DNA from: Rubellimicrobium roseum
Lineage (GTDB): Bacteria > Pseudomonadota > Alphaproteobacteria > Rhodobacterales > Rhodobacteraceae
Assembly (NCBI RefSeq): GCF_006152145.1
Contig: NZ_VDFV01000019.1
Span: 1-64,000 of the forward strand
Direction of reading: 5' to 3'
Length of the DNA stretch: 64,000 nucleotides
The position numbers and the translations under genes are program-made. The notes below the pieces were generated by a model that was not told the DNA's origin, made no database searches, and worked only from the letters and a program-made list of their open reading frames with translations. Below, in pieces: positions 53,337 to 63,348 of this stretch; the stretch's first letter is position 1; each line of letters starts with the position of its first letter.

Positions 53337-55078
53337 CAGTGCGAGTCCTTGCCCACGGGCGCGCCGCGGCAGCCCCGCAGGAAGTCGAGGTCCGCCCCGG
53401 TGTCCGCGCCCATGACGTGCAGGTGGTGCAGCATGTGGTAGCCGCCCTCGGGCGCCCCCGCCTGCGGCACCCACTCGGCCAGCCGGCGTGCGATCTCCTC
53501 GTCCGAGATCTCCAGCGTCAGGCTGCGGTTCGGCACGTCGAGCGAGATCATGTCGCCGTCGCGCACGATGGCCAGCGGGCCTCCGGCCGCCGCCTCGGGC
53601 GAGGTGTGCAGGCACACCGTCCCGTAGGCCGTCCCCGACATCCGCGCGTCCGAGATGCGCACCATGTCGGTGATGCCTTTTCTCAGCACCTTGGGCGGCA
53701 GGCCCATGTTGCCCACCTCGGCCATCCCCGGATAGCCCTTGGGCCCGCAGTTCTTGAGGACCATCACGCAGGTCTCGTCGATGTCGAGCGCCTCGTCGTT
53801 GATCTTGGCCTTGTAGTCGTCGATGTCCTGGAACACGACCGCGCGGCCCCGGTGCACCATCAGCGACGGGGTGGCCGCCGAGGGCTTCAGCACCGCCCCG
53901 TTGGGCGCGAGGTTGCCCTTGAGCACCACGATCCCGCCCGACTGGGTCAGCGCCTTGTCGTTGGGCAGGATCACATCGTCGTTGTGGCTCTCGACGTCCT
54001 TGACCTGCTCCCAGGCGGTCTCGCCCGACACGGTCAGGGCATCGTTGTGCAGCAGGCCCATCTCGCCCAGCCGCTTGATGACGACCGGCAGGCCGCCCGC
54101 GTAGAAGAACTCCTCCATCAGGTACTTGCCCGAAGGCATGAGGTTCACGATGGTCGGCACGTCGCGCCCGCAGCGGTCCCAGTCGTCCAGGGACAGGTCG
54201 ACCCCGACCCGGCCGGCAATCGCGAGGAGGTGGATCACCGCGTTCGTGGACCCGCCGATGGCGGCGTTGGTGCGGATGGCGTTCTCGAAGGCCTGCTTGG
54301 TCAGGATGTCCGAGGGTTTCAGGTCGTCCTTGACCATCTGCACGATCCGCCGCCCCGAAAGCTGCGCCATGGTGCGCCGGCGCGAGTCCACCGCCGGGAT
54401 CGCCGCGTTGCCCGACAGCGCCATGCCCAGTGCCTCGGCCATGCTCGCCATGGTGGACGCCGTGCCCATCGTGTTGCAGGACCCTGCCGAGCGGCTCATG
54501 GAGGCCTCGGCTTCCAGGAAGTCCTCGGCCGTCATCTGCCCGGCCTTCACCATCTCCGAGAACTTCCAGAGGTGCGTGCCGGAACCCACCCGCTCGCCCC
54601 GGAAGTGCCCGTTGAGCATCGGCCCGCCGGTGACGACGATCGAGGGGATATCGCAGGAGGCCGCGCCCATCAGCAGCGAGGGCGTGGTCTTGTCGCAGCC
54701 CACCAGCAGCACGCAGCCGTCGATGGGCTGGCCGCGGATCGTCTCCTCGACCGCCATGGCGGCGAGGTTGCGGAACATCATCGCCGTGGGGCGGAAGGTC
54801 GACTCGGAGACCGAGAAGACCGGCACCTCGACCGGGAAGCCTCCCGCCTCGTAGATCCCGTTCTTCACCTTCTGCGCCAGGATATCCAGGTGCGCGTTGC
54901 AGGGATTCAGCTCGGACCAGGTGTTGAGGATCCCGATCACCGGCCGCCCGTCGAACATGTCGTGCGGGTAGCCTTGGTTCTTCATCCAGCCGCGGTGATA
55001 GATGTTGTCACGGCTCGTGCCACCCCACCACTCCTGCGAACGGAGCTTGCGGGGCCAGGGTGCGGGCGTGAACGCCAT
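53336..55078 (-). CDS. IlvD/Edd family sugar-acid dehydratase (L-arabinonate type)
   Basis: A 580-residue dehydratase with [2Fe-2S]-type ligands: LNTWSELNPCNAHLD (first Cys), LLVGCDKTTPSLLMGA and SAGSCNTMGTASTMA. These segments and the length match pentonate/hexonate dehydratases (L-arabinonate, D-xylonate) more than dihydroxy-acid dehydratase. It would convert the aldonate to a 2-keto-3-deoxy acid. It lies between the dehydrogenase gene and gguC. Confidence 0.88.
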   Translation of the reverse strand: MAFTPAPWPRKLRSQEWWGGTSRDNIYHRGWMKNQGYPHDMFDGRPVIGILNTWSELNPCNAHLDILAQKVKNGIYEAGGFPVEVPVFSVSESTFRPTAMMFRNLAAMAVEETIRGQPIDGCVLLVGCDKTTPSLLMGAASCDIPSIVVTGGPMLNGHFRGERVGSGTHLWKFSEMVKAGQMTAEDFLEAEASMSRSAGSCNTMGTASTMASMAEALGMALSGNAAIPAVDSRRRTMAQLSGRRIVQMVKDDLKPSDILTKQAFENAIRTNAAIGGSTNAVIHLLAIAGRVGVDLSLDDWDRCGRDVPTIVNLMPSGKYLMEEFFYAGGLPVVIKRLGEMGLLHNDALTVSGETAWEQVKDVESHNDDVILPNDKALTQSGGIVVLKGNLAPNGAVLKPSAATPSLMVHRGRAVVFQDIDDYKAKINDEALDIDETCVMVLKNCGPKGYPGMAEVGNMGLPPKVLRKGITDMVRISDARMSGTAYGTVCLHTSPEAAAGGPLAIVRDGDMISLDVPNRSLTLEISDEEIARRLAEWVPQAGAPEGGYHMLHHLHVMGADTGADLDFLRGCRGAPVGKDSH

Positions 55079-55087
55079 GGGGGACCT

Positions 55088-56071
55088 CTAGAGCTGGTGG
55101 ACGGTGGCGACGCCCCGGTCGGCGTCGACGGCGAGGGGGTTCCTCAGCGGCAGCCCGAAGGCGGGCGCCTCGATTTCGAAAACGTCGCCCGCCTCGGGCC
55201 TGATCCCGTCGGCGAAGCTTAACGTCGCGGTCCCGAACATGTGCACGTGCACGTCGCCGGGCTGGCAGAACAGCGGGTACTTGAAGTGATGGTGCTCCAG
55301 GTTGGCGAAGCTGTGGCTCATGTTCGCCTCGCCCGACAGGAAGGGCTTCTCCCAGATCACCTGCCCGCCGCGCCTGATGCGCGACGCGCCCCGGATGTCG
55401 GCGGGCAGTTCGCCCACCAGGATCTCGGGCCCGAAGCTCGCGGGCCGCAGCTTGGAATGGGCGAGATACAGGTAGTTGATCCGCTCGGTCACGTGGTCCG
55501 AGAACTCGTTGGCCAAGGCCCAGCCCACGCGGGCGGGCGCGCCGTCCGACCCGATCACGTAGATGCCCGCGATCTCAGGCTCCTCGCCGCCGTCCAGCGC
55601 GAAGGCGGGGCTCACCAGCGCCGCGCCGGGTGCGACCACATGGACGCCGTTGCCCTTGTAGAACCACTCGGGCTGCACGCCCGGCAGGGCGGCGGGCTTG
55701 CCGTCCTCCAGCCCCATGCGGAACATCTTCATGGAGTCGGTGGCGTCGTCGGCGTTGGCCTTGGCGTGCATGGCGCTGCGGGTCGAAGCCGAGCCCAGAT
55801 GGGTCAGCCCCGTCCCTGTCAGGTGCAGGTGCGCCGGGTCCGGGTGGTGGATGGGGGCCAGGAGCCGTCCCTCCTCCGCCATGGCGACCAGGTCCACCGC
55901 CTCGCCCAGCCCATGAGCGGCGACCGTCTCGGCCAGGCCGCGGCCCGCGGCCAGCGCCTCGATCGCGAGGTCCCGGACCGAGGCCGCGCCCTTCACGAGC
56001 GCCGCCTCCGATCCGTCACGCGCGACGACTCCGACTCCGCCGTCCGGCCGGCGGATCTGCGACAGGAGCAT
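55088..56071 (-). CDS. gguC: GguC/AraD1 family protein (fumarylacetoacetate hydrolase-like)
   Basis: A 327-residue protein of the AraD1/GguC group. GTGLTHLGSASTRSAMHAK, EWFYKGNGVHVVAPGAALV and VVAGEEPEIAGIYV-like segments with acidic ligands, then HHHFKYPLFCQPGDVHVHMFGTATLSF, are typical. It is predicted to act on 2-keto-3-deoxy sugar acids. ATG 56071 is chosen because GAGG precedes it; a GTG four codons upstream would overlap gguB as GTGA and is also possible. Confidence 0.85.
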   Translation of the reverse strand: MLLSQIRRPDGGVGVVARDGSEAALVKGAASVRDLAIEALAAGRGLAETVAAHGLGEAVDLVAMAEEGRLLAPIHHPDPAHLHLTGTGLTHLGSASTRSAMHAKANADDATDSMKMFRMGLEDGKPAALPGVQPEWFYKGNGVHVVAPGAALVSPAFALDGGEEPEIAGIYVIGSDGAPARVGWALANEFSDHVTERINYLYLAHSKLRPASFGPEILVGELPADIRGASRIRRGGQVIWEKPFLSGEANMSHSFANLEHHHFKYPLFCQPGDVHVHMFGTATLSFADGIRPEAGDVFEIEAPAFGLPLRNPLAVDADRGVATVHQL

Positions 56072-56079
56072 TCTGGTCC

Positions 56080-57369
56080 TCACTTGTTCTTGTTGTAGAC
56101 GTCGAAGATCACGGCGGCGAGCAGCACGAGACCCTTGATGACCTGCTGGTAGTCGATGCCCATGCCCAGCATGGACATGCCGTTGTTCATCACGCCCATG
56201 ATGAAGGCGCCGATGATGGCCCCCACGATCCGGCCCGATCCGCCCGACATCGACGCGCCGCCGATGAACACGGCCGCGATCACGTCCAGCTCGAAGCCCG
56301 TGCCCGCCTTGGGCGTGGCCGAGTTCAGGCGCGCCGTGACGATCATCCCGGCCAGCGCCGCCAGAACCCCCATGTTGACGAAGGTGAGGAAGGTGAGCCG
56401 GTCGGCGTTGATCCCCGACAGCCGCGCGGCCTTGAGATTGCCGCCGATGGCGTAGATGCGCCGTCCGATGGTCGTCGACTCGGTGACGAAGGCGTAGATC
56501 ACCGCCAGCACCGCCATCGACACGGCCACGGTCGGGATGCCGCGGAACCCCGCGAGCTTCCAGCCCACGAACACCAGCGCCGCCGCGATGATGAGGTTGC
56601 GAGCCCAGAAGATGCCGTTGGGCTCGACCTCCATGCCGTGCTGGAGGTTGCGCGACCGCGCCCGCAGGCCGATCACCACGATGGCGAGCGCGGCAACGAT
56701 GGCCACGATCAGGGCGGTCCAGTTAGGCTGCCGCTCGAAGGCCGCGAGGTCCGGGATCGCCGCCCCCAGGACGTCGGGCACGAAGCCGTTCGACAGCGCC
56801 TGGAAGCTCGGCTCGAAGGGCCCGATGTTGCGCCCCCCCAGGATCCAGAGCGTGAGGCCGCGGAACACCAGCATCCCCGCCAGCGTCACGATGAAGGAGG
56901 GGATGCGCCAGTAGGCGATCCAGTAGCCCTGCGCCGCGCCGATCAGCGCGCCCACAGCCAGGCAGGCCGGGACCGCCGCGTACACGGGCCAGTCGTACTC
57001 CACCGTCAGCAGCGCCGCGACCGCCCCCGTGAAGGCCGCAACGGAGCCGACGCTCAGGTCGATGTGCCCCGCCACGATGACCAGGAGCATCCCCAGCGCC
57101 ATAATGATGACGTAGCTGTTCTGCAGGAACAGGTTGGTGATGTTGGTGGGCGACAGGAAGTCGATCGGGTTCTCGCGCAGGCCCAGGATGGCCACGAAGA
57201 AGAGCACGATGGCCAAAAGCGCGAACAGCATCCCGTATTCGCGCAGGTTGTCCTTCAGGTAGGCCGCGCCCGAGCGTCCGTTGGCGCTCAGCCCCTCGCC
57301 CTCGCGCGTGCCCCCGACGCCGCGCTCGCCCGGCCCCAGATGCGCGCCGGTGTTGTTCACGTCAGCCAT
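56080..57369 (-). CDS. gguB: Multiple-monosaccharide ABC transporter permease
   Basis: A 429-residue sugar permease of the GguB/MmsB (XylH-like) family with about 10-12 helices. [20 protein letters not shown] and the [20 protein letters not shown] segment with [20 protein letters not shown] are diagnostic. It forms the channel for the ChvE-delivered sugars. It overlaps gguA by 8 bp. Confidence 0.93.
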   Translation of the reverse strand: MADVNNTGAHLGPGERGVGGTREGEGLSANGRSGAAYLKDNLREYGMLFALLAIVLFFVAILGLRENPIDFLSPTNITNLFLQNSYVIIMALGMLLVIVAGHIDLSVGSVAAFTGAVAALLTVEYDWPVYAAVPACLAVGALIGAAQGYWIAYWRIPSFIVTLAGMLVFRGLTLWILGGRNIGPFEPSFQALSNGFVPDVLGAAIPDLAAFERQPNWTALIVAIVAALAIVVIGLRARSRNLQHGMEVEPNGIFWARNLIIAAALVFVGWKLAGFRGIPTVAVSMAVLAVIYAFVTESTTIGRRIYAIGGNLKAARLSGINADRLTFLTFVNMGVLAALAGMIVTARLNSATPKAGTGFELDVIAAVFIGGASMSGGSGRIVGAIIGAFIMGVMNNGMSMLGMGIDYQQVIKGLVLLAAVIFDVYNKNK

Positions 57370-58924
57370 GGGCGGCCTCCATCTCCACTTGCTCCTGCTT
57401 CTCGTGCTCGCGCACGATCAGCGACATGATCTTCTCCTGGCTCGCCTCGGCGGCCGTCAGCTCGCCCACGAAAGCCCCTTCGGCCATCACGTAGATGCGG
57501 TCGCACATGCCCAGGAGCTCGGGCATCTCGGACGAGATCATCACGACCCCCCGCCCCTCGTCCGCGAGGCGGTTCATCAGGCCGTAGATCTCGAACTTCG
57601 CACCCACGTCGATGCCGCGCGTGGGCTCGTCTAGGATCAGCACCTGCGGCTCGGTGAAGAGCAGCTTGGACAGGAGCACCTTCTGCTGGTTGCCCCCCGA
57701 CAGGTTCATCACCTTCTGGAACACGTTGGGCGTGCGGATGTTCATCGCCGCGCGATAGCGTGTCGCCACCGCCTGCTCCCTGGCCTCGTCCAGCACGCCG
57801 CCGCGCGATACGCCCGGCAGGTTGGCGAGGCTCACGTTCCTCACGATGGGCTCCTCCAGGATGAGCCCCAGCGCCTTTCTGTCCTCGGTCACGTAGGCCA
57901 GCCCCGACCGCAGCGCCTTGGGCACGGTGGAGACGTCCACCTCGCGCCCGCCGATCGCCACGCGGCCCCGGATGTCCCGCCCCCAAGAGCGGCCGAAGAT
58001 CGACATCGCCAGCTCCGTCCGCCCCGAGCCCATGAGGCCCGCGACGCCGACGATCTCGCCCTTGCGGACGTTAAAGCCGATGTCCCGCAGGAAGTCGCGG
58101 TCCATATGCTCGGGGTGCTTGGCCTTCCAGCCCTTCACCTCCATCAGCACCTCGCCCGGCCGCCGGACGCGATCGGGATAGCGGTGCGCCATGTCGCGGC
58201 CCACCATGTCCCGCACGATCCGGTCCTCGGAGATCTCGCCCGCATGGGCGTCGAGCATGGACACCGTGGCCCCGTCGCGGATCACCGTCACCCGGTCCGC
58301 CACGCGGCGCACCTCGTTGAGCTTGTGCGAGATGATGATCGAGGTGACGCCCTGCGCCTTCAATTCCAGGAGCAGGTCGAGGAGCTTCTGGCTATCCGTC
58401 TCCTGCAGCGCCGCCGTGGGCTCGTCGAGGATGAGAAGCCGCACGTTCTTCGACAGCGCCTTGGCGATCTCGACGAGCTGCTGCTTGCCCACGCCCAGGT
58501 CGCCCACGGGCGTCGTCGGCGCCTCGCGCAGGCCGACCTTGGCCAGCAGCTCCGAGGTCCGGCGGTAGGTCGTGCGCCAGTCGATGACGCCCGCGGCCGC
58601 CCGCTCGTTGCCCAGGAAGATGTTCTCGGCGATAGACAGGAGCGGCACCAGCGCCAGCTCCTGGTGGATGATGACGATGCCCGCCGCCTCGCTGTCGTGG
58701 ATGCCGCGGAAGCGCGCCTCCGATCCGGCGAACCGGATCACCCCGTCGTACGAGCCGTGCGGGTAGACGCCCGACAGCACCTTCATCAGCGTGGACTTGC
58801 CGGCGCCGTTCTCGCCGCAGATGGCGTGGATCTCGCCCTCGCGGACCTGGATCGTCACGTTGTCGAGCGCGCGCACGCCCGGGAATGTCTTGGAGATGCC
58901 CTGCATCTCGAGGAGGACGGTCAT
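57362..58924 (-). CDS. gguA: Multiple-monosaccharide ABC transporter ATP-binding protein
   Basis: A 520-residue double ATPase of the sugar (CUT2) class. The first domain has [33 protein letters not shown] and [17 protein letters not shown] (with LILDEPTAA); the second has a degenerate Walker A ([16 protein letters not shown]) with [15 protein letters not shown] and [13 protein letters not shown]. This arrangement is normal for the class. Confidence 0.95.
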   Translation of the reverse strand: MTVLLEMQGISKTFPGVRALDNVTIQVREGEIHAICGENGAGKSTLMKVLSGVYPHGSYDGVIRFAGSEARFRGIHDSEAAGIVIIHQELALVPLLSIAENIFLGNERAAAGVIDWRTTYRRTSELLAKVGLREAPTTPVGDLGVGKQQLVEIAKALSKNVRLLILDEPTAALQETDSQKLLDLLLELKAQGVTSIIISHKLNEVRRVADRVTVIRDGATVSMLDAHAGEISEDRIVRDMVGRDMAHRYPDRVRRPGEVLMEVKGWKAKHPEHMDRDFLRDIGFNVRKGEIVGVAGLMGSGRTELAMSIFGRSWGRDIRGRVAIGGREVDVSTVPKALRSGLAYVTEDRKALGLILEEPIVRNVSLANLPGVSRGGVLDEAREQAVATRYRAAMNIRTPNVFQKVMNLSGGNQQKVLLSKLLFTEPQVLILDEPTRGIDVGAKFEIYGLMNRLADEGRGVVMISSEMPELLGMCDRIYVMAEGAFVGELTAAEASQEKIMSLIVREHEKQEQVEMEAAHG

Positions 58925-58992
58925 GGGGGCGTCCCTTCCGCGAAAGAGAATGGGGCGCCCGCGGTCCCGCAGGCGCCCCCGGAGAGATCGGC

Positions 58993-60057
58993 TTACTGGA
59001 GGTCTTCGGCCGTGTAGTAGCCCGAGCCCACGAGGGTTTCCTCGTAGTTGGTGGCGTCCACCGGCACCGGGGCCAGCAGGTAGGACGGCACGACCTTGAC
59101 GCCGTTATCGTAGGTCTCGGTGTCGTTGATCTCGGGCTCGCCGCCGGCCAGCACCGCGTCCACCATGCCCACGGTCACGCGCGCGAGTTCGCGGGTGTCC
59201 TTGAAGATGGTCGAATACTGCTCGCCCGCCTGGATCGACTTCACGGACGGCACCTCGGCGTCCTGCCCGGTCACGCAGGGCATCGCCATGTCGCCCGAGC
59301 CGTAGCCCACGCCCTTGACCGACGACAGGATGCCGATGGACAGGCCGTCATAGGGCGACAGCGCGCCGTGCAGCGTCGTGTCGCCGTAGTTGGCGGACAG
59401 GAGGTTGTCCATGCGCGACTGGGCGGTGGCCGGGTCCCAGCGCAGGGTGCCCACGACATCCATGCCCATCTGGCCCGACGGAACCACGATGTCGCCCGCG
59501 TCGATCATCGGCTGGAGGATCGACATCGCGCCGTCGTAGAAGAAGAAGGCGTTGTTGTCGTCCGGGCTGCCGCCGAACAGCTCGACGTTCCAGGGCTTCT
59601 GGTCGGCGAAGCGCTCGTTCAGGCACGCCACCAGCGTCTCGGCCTGCTGCACGCCCACTTGGAAGTTGTCGAAGGTGGCGTAGTAGTCCACGGCGCCCGA
59701 GTCGCGGATCAGGCGGTCATAGGCGATCACGGGGATGCCCGCGGCCTCGGCGTTCTCCAGCGCCGAGGACAGCGTGGTGCCGTCGATGGCGGCGATCACC
59801 AGCGCGTCCACGCCCTGGGAGATCATGTTCTCGACCTGGCTCAGCTGCGTCGGGATGTCGTCCTCGGCGTATTGCAGCACGGTGTCGTAGCCCGCGGCCT
59901 CGAACTGCTCCACCATGTTGTTGCCGTCGGCGATCCAGCGCGCCGAGGATTGCGTCGGCATGGCGATGCCGATGGTGCCCTTGTCCTGGGCGAAGGCCGG
60001 GACGCCCAGGCCCACGGACAGGGTGACGGCGGCCAGGGCCGCGGAAACGATCTTCAT
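58993..60057 (-). CDS. chvE: Periplasmic multiple-sugar-binding protein ChvE
   Basis: A 354-residue type I periplasmic binding protein. Signal peptide [20 protein letters not shown] with cleavage after AFA, then [58 protein letters not shown] and [19 protein letters not shown], typical of ChvE, which binds galactose, arabinose and other monosaccharides. It is the first gene of the operon. Confidence 0.94.
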   Translation of the reverse strand: MKIVSAALAAVTLSVGLGVPAFAQDKGTIGIAMPTQSSARWIADGNNMVEQFEAAGYDTVLQYAEDDIPTQLSQVENMISQGVDALVIAAIDGTTLSSALENAEAAGIPVIAYDRLIRDSGAVDYYATFDNFQVGVQQAETLVACLNERFADQKPWNVELFGGSPDDNNAFFFYDGAMSILQPMIDAGDIVVPSGQMGMDVVGTLRWDPATAQSRMDNLLSANYGDTTLHGALSPYDGLSIGILSSVKGVGYGSGDMAMPCVTGQDAEVPSVKSIQAGEQYSTIFKDTRELARVTVGMVDAVLAGGEPEINDTETYDNGVKVVPSYLLAPVPVDATNYEETLVGSGYYTAEDLQ

Positions 60058-60177
60058 TGGTGTCCTCCCAAGGCGCCGCACAGAGGGGCGCGGTCGCAGC
60101 GACAGATCCGGGGGCCCTCGTTGGGGCCCTCGGCTGCCGGCCACCATGGCGAGAGTTGCCGGACAGGTCAAAGCGCA

Positions 60178-60208
60178 TTATCCAGCAGGACCCATACCGG
60201 GACGGTTA
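60178..60208. promoter_or_regulatory. Candidate LysR-type operator in the divergent chvE/gbpR spacer
   Basis: The 154-bp divergent spacer holds an imperfect dyad, CATACC and GGTTATG around GGGAC, in a locally A/T-rich stretch directly before the start of the LysR gene. Such a position fits an autoregulatory LysR operator. The match is loose. Confidence 0.3.
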
Positions 60209-60211
60209 TGA

Positions 60212-61156
60212 ATGGATCTGGCAGTTACCGCTAACGGAAAGCTCGTCCGGCGCGGGCTCAAGCTCGCGCATCTCCGGCTCATGGCCGCCCTCGGCGACAC
60301 CGGCGCCATCGGCGTCGCCGCCGCGCGCATGGGGATCACCCAGCCCGCCGCCTCGCGCCTCCTGGCCGAGGTCGAGGAGTTGGCGGGCCATTCCCTGCAC
60401 CAACGCGCCGGGCGGGGCATCCGCCTCACCGCCGAAGGCGAGACGCTCGCCCGGCGCGCCGTCCGCGCCCTGGCCGAGATCGGCGCCGCCGAGCGCGAGA
60501 TGGCCGACCTCGGGCAGGGCCTGTCGGGCCATGTCCGCCTGGGCGCCGTCACCGGCCCCGCGCTCGACCGCGTCCTGCCCGCGCTGCGCGCCGCGCGCGT
60601 GGCCCTGCCCAACGTGACCGCCGAGGTGATCGTCGCCCCCTCCGAGCCCCTGGGCCAGGCGCTCCTCGCCGGGCAGATCGACTTCGCCCTCGCCCGCCTG
60701 CCCGAGGGCCGCGACCCCGCGCTCTTCGATCTCTCCCCCCTGGGCGAAGAGCCGGTGAGCCTCGTGGCCCGCCCCGGCCACGCGCTCGCGCGCCGGTCCT
60801 CGCTCGCGCCCCGCGACCTCCTCGACTACGACTGGGTCCTGCCCGAGCCCGGCACGCTCCTGCGCCGCACGGTGCTGGACCGCCTCGCCGCCCTGGGCCT
60901 GCCGCCGCCGCCCGGCCGCCTGTCGACCTCCTCCTTCCTCCTCACGCTGGCCATGCTGCGGGAATCGAACGCGCTCGCGCCCCTGGCCACGGCGGTCGCG
61001 CGCCGCTTCGCCCGCGGCCCCGAGGGCGGACTCGTGGTGCTCCCCCTCGACCTCGGCATCGTGGTCCCGGCCTACGGGCTCATGACCCTGCGCGGCACCC
61101 GCCTCACCCCCGCGGCCGAGAGGCTGCGCGACCTCGTGCTGGCCCAGCCGGGCTGA
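60212..61156 (+). CDS. gbpR: GbpR-like LysR family transcriptional regulator
   Basis: A 314-residue LysR-type regulator. The N-terminal winged helix-turn-helix (LKLAHLRLMAALGDTGAIG, AAARMGITQPAASRLLAEVE) is followed by a periplasmic-binding-like effector domain. In Agrobacterium the LysR protein GbpR lies beside chvE-gguAB and controls it in response to galactose and arabinose; the same divergent arrangement here supports the name. It probably represses or activates the chvE operon with sugar as ligand. Confidence 0.82.
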   Translation: MDLAVTANGKLVRRGLKLAHLRLMAALGDTGAIGVAAARMGITQPAASRLLAEVEELAGHSLHQRAGRGIRLTAEGETLARRAVRALAEIGAAEREMADLGQGLSGHVRLGAVTGPALDRVLPALRAARVALPNVTAEVIVAPSEPLGQALLAGQIDFALARLPEGRDPALFDLSPLGEEPVSLVARPGHALARRSSLAPRDLLDYDWVLPEPGTLLRRTVLDRLAALGLPPPPGRLSTSSFLLTLAMLRESNALAPLATAVARRFARGPEGGLVVLPLDLGIVVPAYGLMTLRGTRLTPAAERLRDLVLAQPG

Positions 61157-61246
61157 GACCCGCGACGGGCGCCCCGGCCGGGGTTGAAGGCGGTTCCCCG
61201 CAGGGGCAGGATGCCCACGACCGCGCTCTTTCCTCCGAGGACCCCG

Positions 61247-62635
61247 ATGGACACGCTCTACGACGCCGACCGCATGAACGACCCCCGCGCCATCGTCGAG
61301 GCCGACCGGGCGCATGTCTGGCACCACCTGATCCAGAACAAGGTCTTCGAGACGGTGGACCCCCGGATCATCGTCGAGGGCAAGGGCCTCCGCGTCTGGG
61401 ACATCAAGGGCAAGGAGCACGTGGACGCCGTGTCCGGCGGGGTCTGGACGGTCAACATCGGCTACGGGCGCGAGCGCGTGGCCGACGCCGTGCGCGACCA
61501 GCTCGTCAAGATGTGCTACTTCGCGGGCAGCGCGGGCAGCATCCCCGGCGCCCGCTACGCCGAGGCGCTGACCGCCCGCATGCCGGGCCTGTCCCGCGTC
61601 TACTTCGCCAACTCCGGGTCCGAGGCCAACGAGAAGGCCTTCAAGATGGTCCGCCAGATCGCCCACAAGCATCACGGCGGCCGCAAGCACAAGATCCTCT
61701 ACCGGGACCGCGACTACCACGGCACGACCATCGCCTGCCTCTCGGCCGGCGGCCAGCAGGAGCGCAACGCCATGTACGGGCCCTTCGCGCCCGGCTTCGT
61801 GCAGGTCCCCCACTGCCTTGAATACCGCGCGGGCGACCTCGCGGGCGAGGGTTACGGCGAGCGCGCCGCGAACGCCATCGAGGAGGTGATCCTGCGCGAA
61901 GGTCCCGACACCATCGGCGCGCTCTGCCTCGAACCGATCACGGCCGGCGGCGGCATCATCGTGCCGCCCAAGGGCTACTGGGAGCGCGTGCAGGAGATCT
62001 GCCGCAAGTACGACATCCTCCTCCACATCGACGAGGTCGTCTGCGGCTTCGGGCGCACCGGCACCTGGTTCGGCTACCAGCAGTACGGCATCCAGCCCGA
62101 CATCGTGACCATGGCCAAGGGCGTGGCCTCGGGCTACGCCGCGATCTCCTGCTGCGTCACGACGGAAGCCGTCTTCGACATGTTCAAGGACGATACGGAC
62201 CGCCTGGGCTACTTCCGCGACATCTCCACTTTTGGCGGCTGCACCTCCGGCCCCGCTGCGGCGCTCGAGGTCATGGCGATCACCGAGGAGGAGGACCTCC
62301 TCGGCAACTCCACCCGGATGGGTGCCTACCTCAACGGGAAGCTCCACGAACTCATGGACAAGCACGCCTGCATCGGCGAGGTCCGCGGCCTCGGCCTCTT
62401 CCAGGGCGCCGAACTGGTCGCCGACCGTTCGACGCGCGAGCCGCTCGAGGAGAAGAAGGTCCAGGCCATCGTCGCCGACTGCATGGCCCAGGGCGTCATC
62501 ATCGGCGCCTCGAACCGCTCGATGCCCGGCTTCAACAACACTCTCCTCTTCGCCCCCGCGCTGATCGCGACAAAGGGCGACCTCGACGAGGTCGTGGCCG
62601 GGGTGGATGCGGCGATCCAGCGGATCGTGGGCTGA
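61247..62635 (+). CDS. tpa: Taurine:pyruvate aminotransferase
   Basis: A 462-residue class III PLP aminotransferase that converts taurine plus pyruvate to sulfoacetaldehyde and alanine. The N-terminal DPRAIVEADRAHVWHHLIQN and VWTVNIGYGRERVADAVRDQ, NSGSEANEKAFKMVRQIAHK, DEVVCGFGRTGTWFGYQ and the PLP-lysine segment MAKGVASGYAAISCCVT closely match Tpa of marine Rhodobacterales. Other omega-aminotransferase substrates are possible. No xsc or tau transporter gene lies in the window. Confidence 0.87.
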   Translation: MDTLYDADRMNDPRAIVEADRAHVWHHLIQNKVFETVDPRIIVEGKGLRVWDIKGKEHVDAVSGGVWTVNIGYGRERVADAVRDQLVKMCYFAGSAGSIPGARYAEALTARMPGLSRVYFANSGSEANEKAFKMVRQIAHKHHGGRKHKILYRDRDYHGTTIACLSAGGQQERNAMYGPFAPGFVQVPHCLEYRAGDLAGEGYGERAANAIEEVILREGPDTIGALCLEPITAGGGIIVPPKGYWERVQEICRKYDILLHIDEVVCGFGRTGTWFGYQQYGIQPDIVTMAKGVASGYAAISCCVTTEAVFDMFKDDTDRLGYFRDISTFGGCTSGPAAALEVMAITEEEDLLGNSTRMGAYLNGKLHELMDKHACIGEVRGLGLFQGAELVADRSTREPLEEKKVQAIVADCMAQGVIIGASNRSMPGFNNTLLFAPALIATKGDLDEVVAGVDAAIQRIVG

Positions 62636-62730
62636 GGCCGCGCCGGACCTGACCAGATCCGCGACGCCAACGACAACGGCCGCGCCCGCATCGCCGGGCG
62701 CGGACCCCAGCGCGCGTCAGGGCCGCCCCC

Positions 62731-63348
62731 TCAGCCGACCTTGACCATCCGCAGCAGCGTCATCATGCCCATGGGCGGCAGCACCCGCTCCTCGACGACC
62801 TCCAGGCCCACCGCCCCCAGGACGCGCGCCTTGTCGAAGTCCGAGTGCCAGCCCAAGAGGTCGGCCAGCGGCGCCGCCAGCCTCTCGGCCACGGCAAGCG
62901 CGCCCCGGTCGCGCTGGAAGTGGTTCACGATCACCACAGTGCCGCCAGGCCGGACCACCCGGGCGATCTCGGCCATCACCCGCTCGGGCTCGGGCACGAC
63001 CGAGATGACGTGCATGCAGGCGACGTGGTCGAAGCTGTCGTCGGCAAAGTCGAGCTGCCGGGCGTCCATGCGGTGCAGGGCAACCACGTTGCGCAAATCC
63101 TCCTCGGCCACCTTGGCGCGCGCCTTGGCCAGCATCTCCTCACTGTAGTCGACGCCCGTGACGGTGACGCCCGGCCCGTAGTGGCGCAGCGCGAGGCCCG
63201 TGCCGACGCCCACCTCCAGCACAGAACCGCCCAACTCGCTCAGCAGGGCGGTGGCCCGCCGGCGCCCGACGTTCGTCACCGCCCCGAAGGTGCGGTCATA
63301 GACCGGCGCCCAGCGGGCATAGGACCTCGCGACGGCCTGCAGCTCCAT
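62731..63348 (-). CDS. pmtA: Phosphatidylethanolamine N-methyltransferase
   Basis: A 205-residue SAM-dependent methyltransferase that makes phosphatidylcholine from phosphatidylethanolamine, resembling the Rhodobacter sphaeroides PmtA. Class I SAM motif VLEVGVGTGLALRHYGPG, VTGVDYSEEMLAKAR, and FDHVACMHVISVVPEPE; the N-terminus has the YARWAPVYDRTFG motif of this group. Its ATG follows the pssA stop with no gap, so the two lipid genes are coupled. Confidence 0.88.
   Translation of the reverse strand: MELQAVARSYARWAPVYDRTFGAVTNVGRRRATALLSELGGSVLEVGVGTGLALRHYGPGVTVTGVDYSEEMLAKARAKVAEEDLRNVVALHRMDARQLDFADDSFDHVACMHVISVVPEPERVMAEIARVVRPGGTVVIVNHFQRDRGALAVAERLAAPLADLLGWHSDFDKARVLGAVGLEVVEERVLPPMGMMTLLRMVKVG

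Noticed and set aside
53339-55222. A 627-codon plus-strand frame opposite the sugar-acid dehydratase
   Set aside because: Antisense shadow of a conserved gene.
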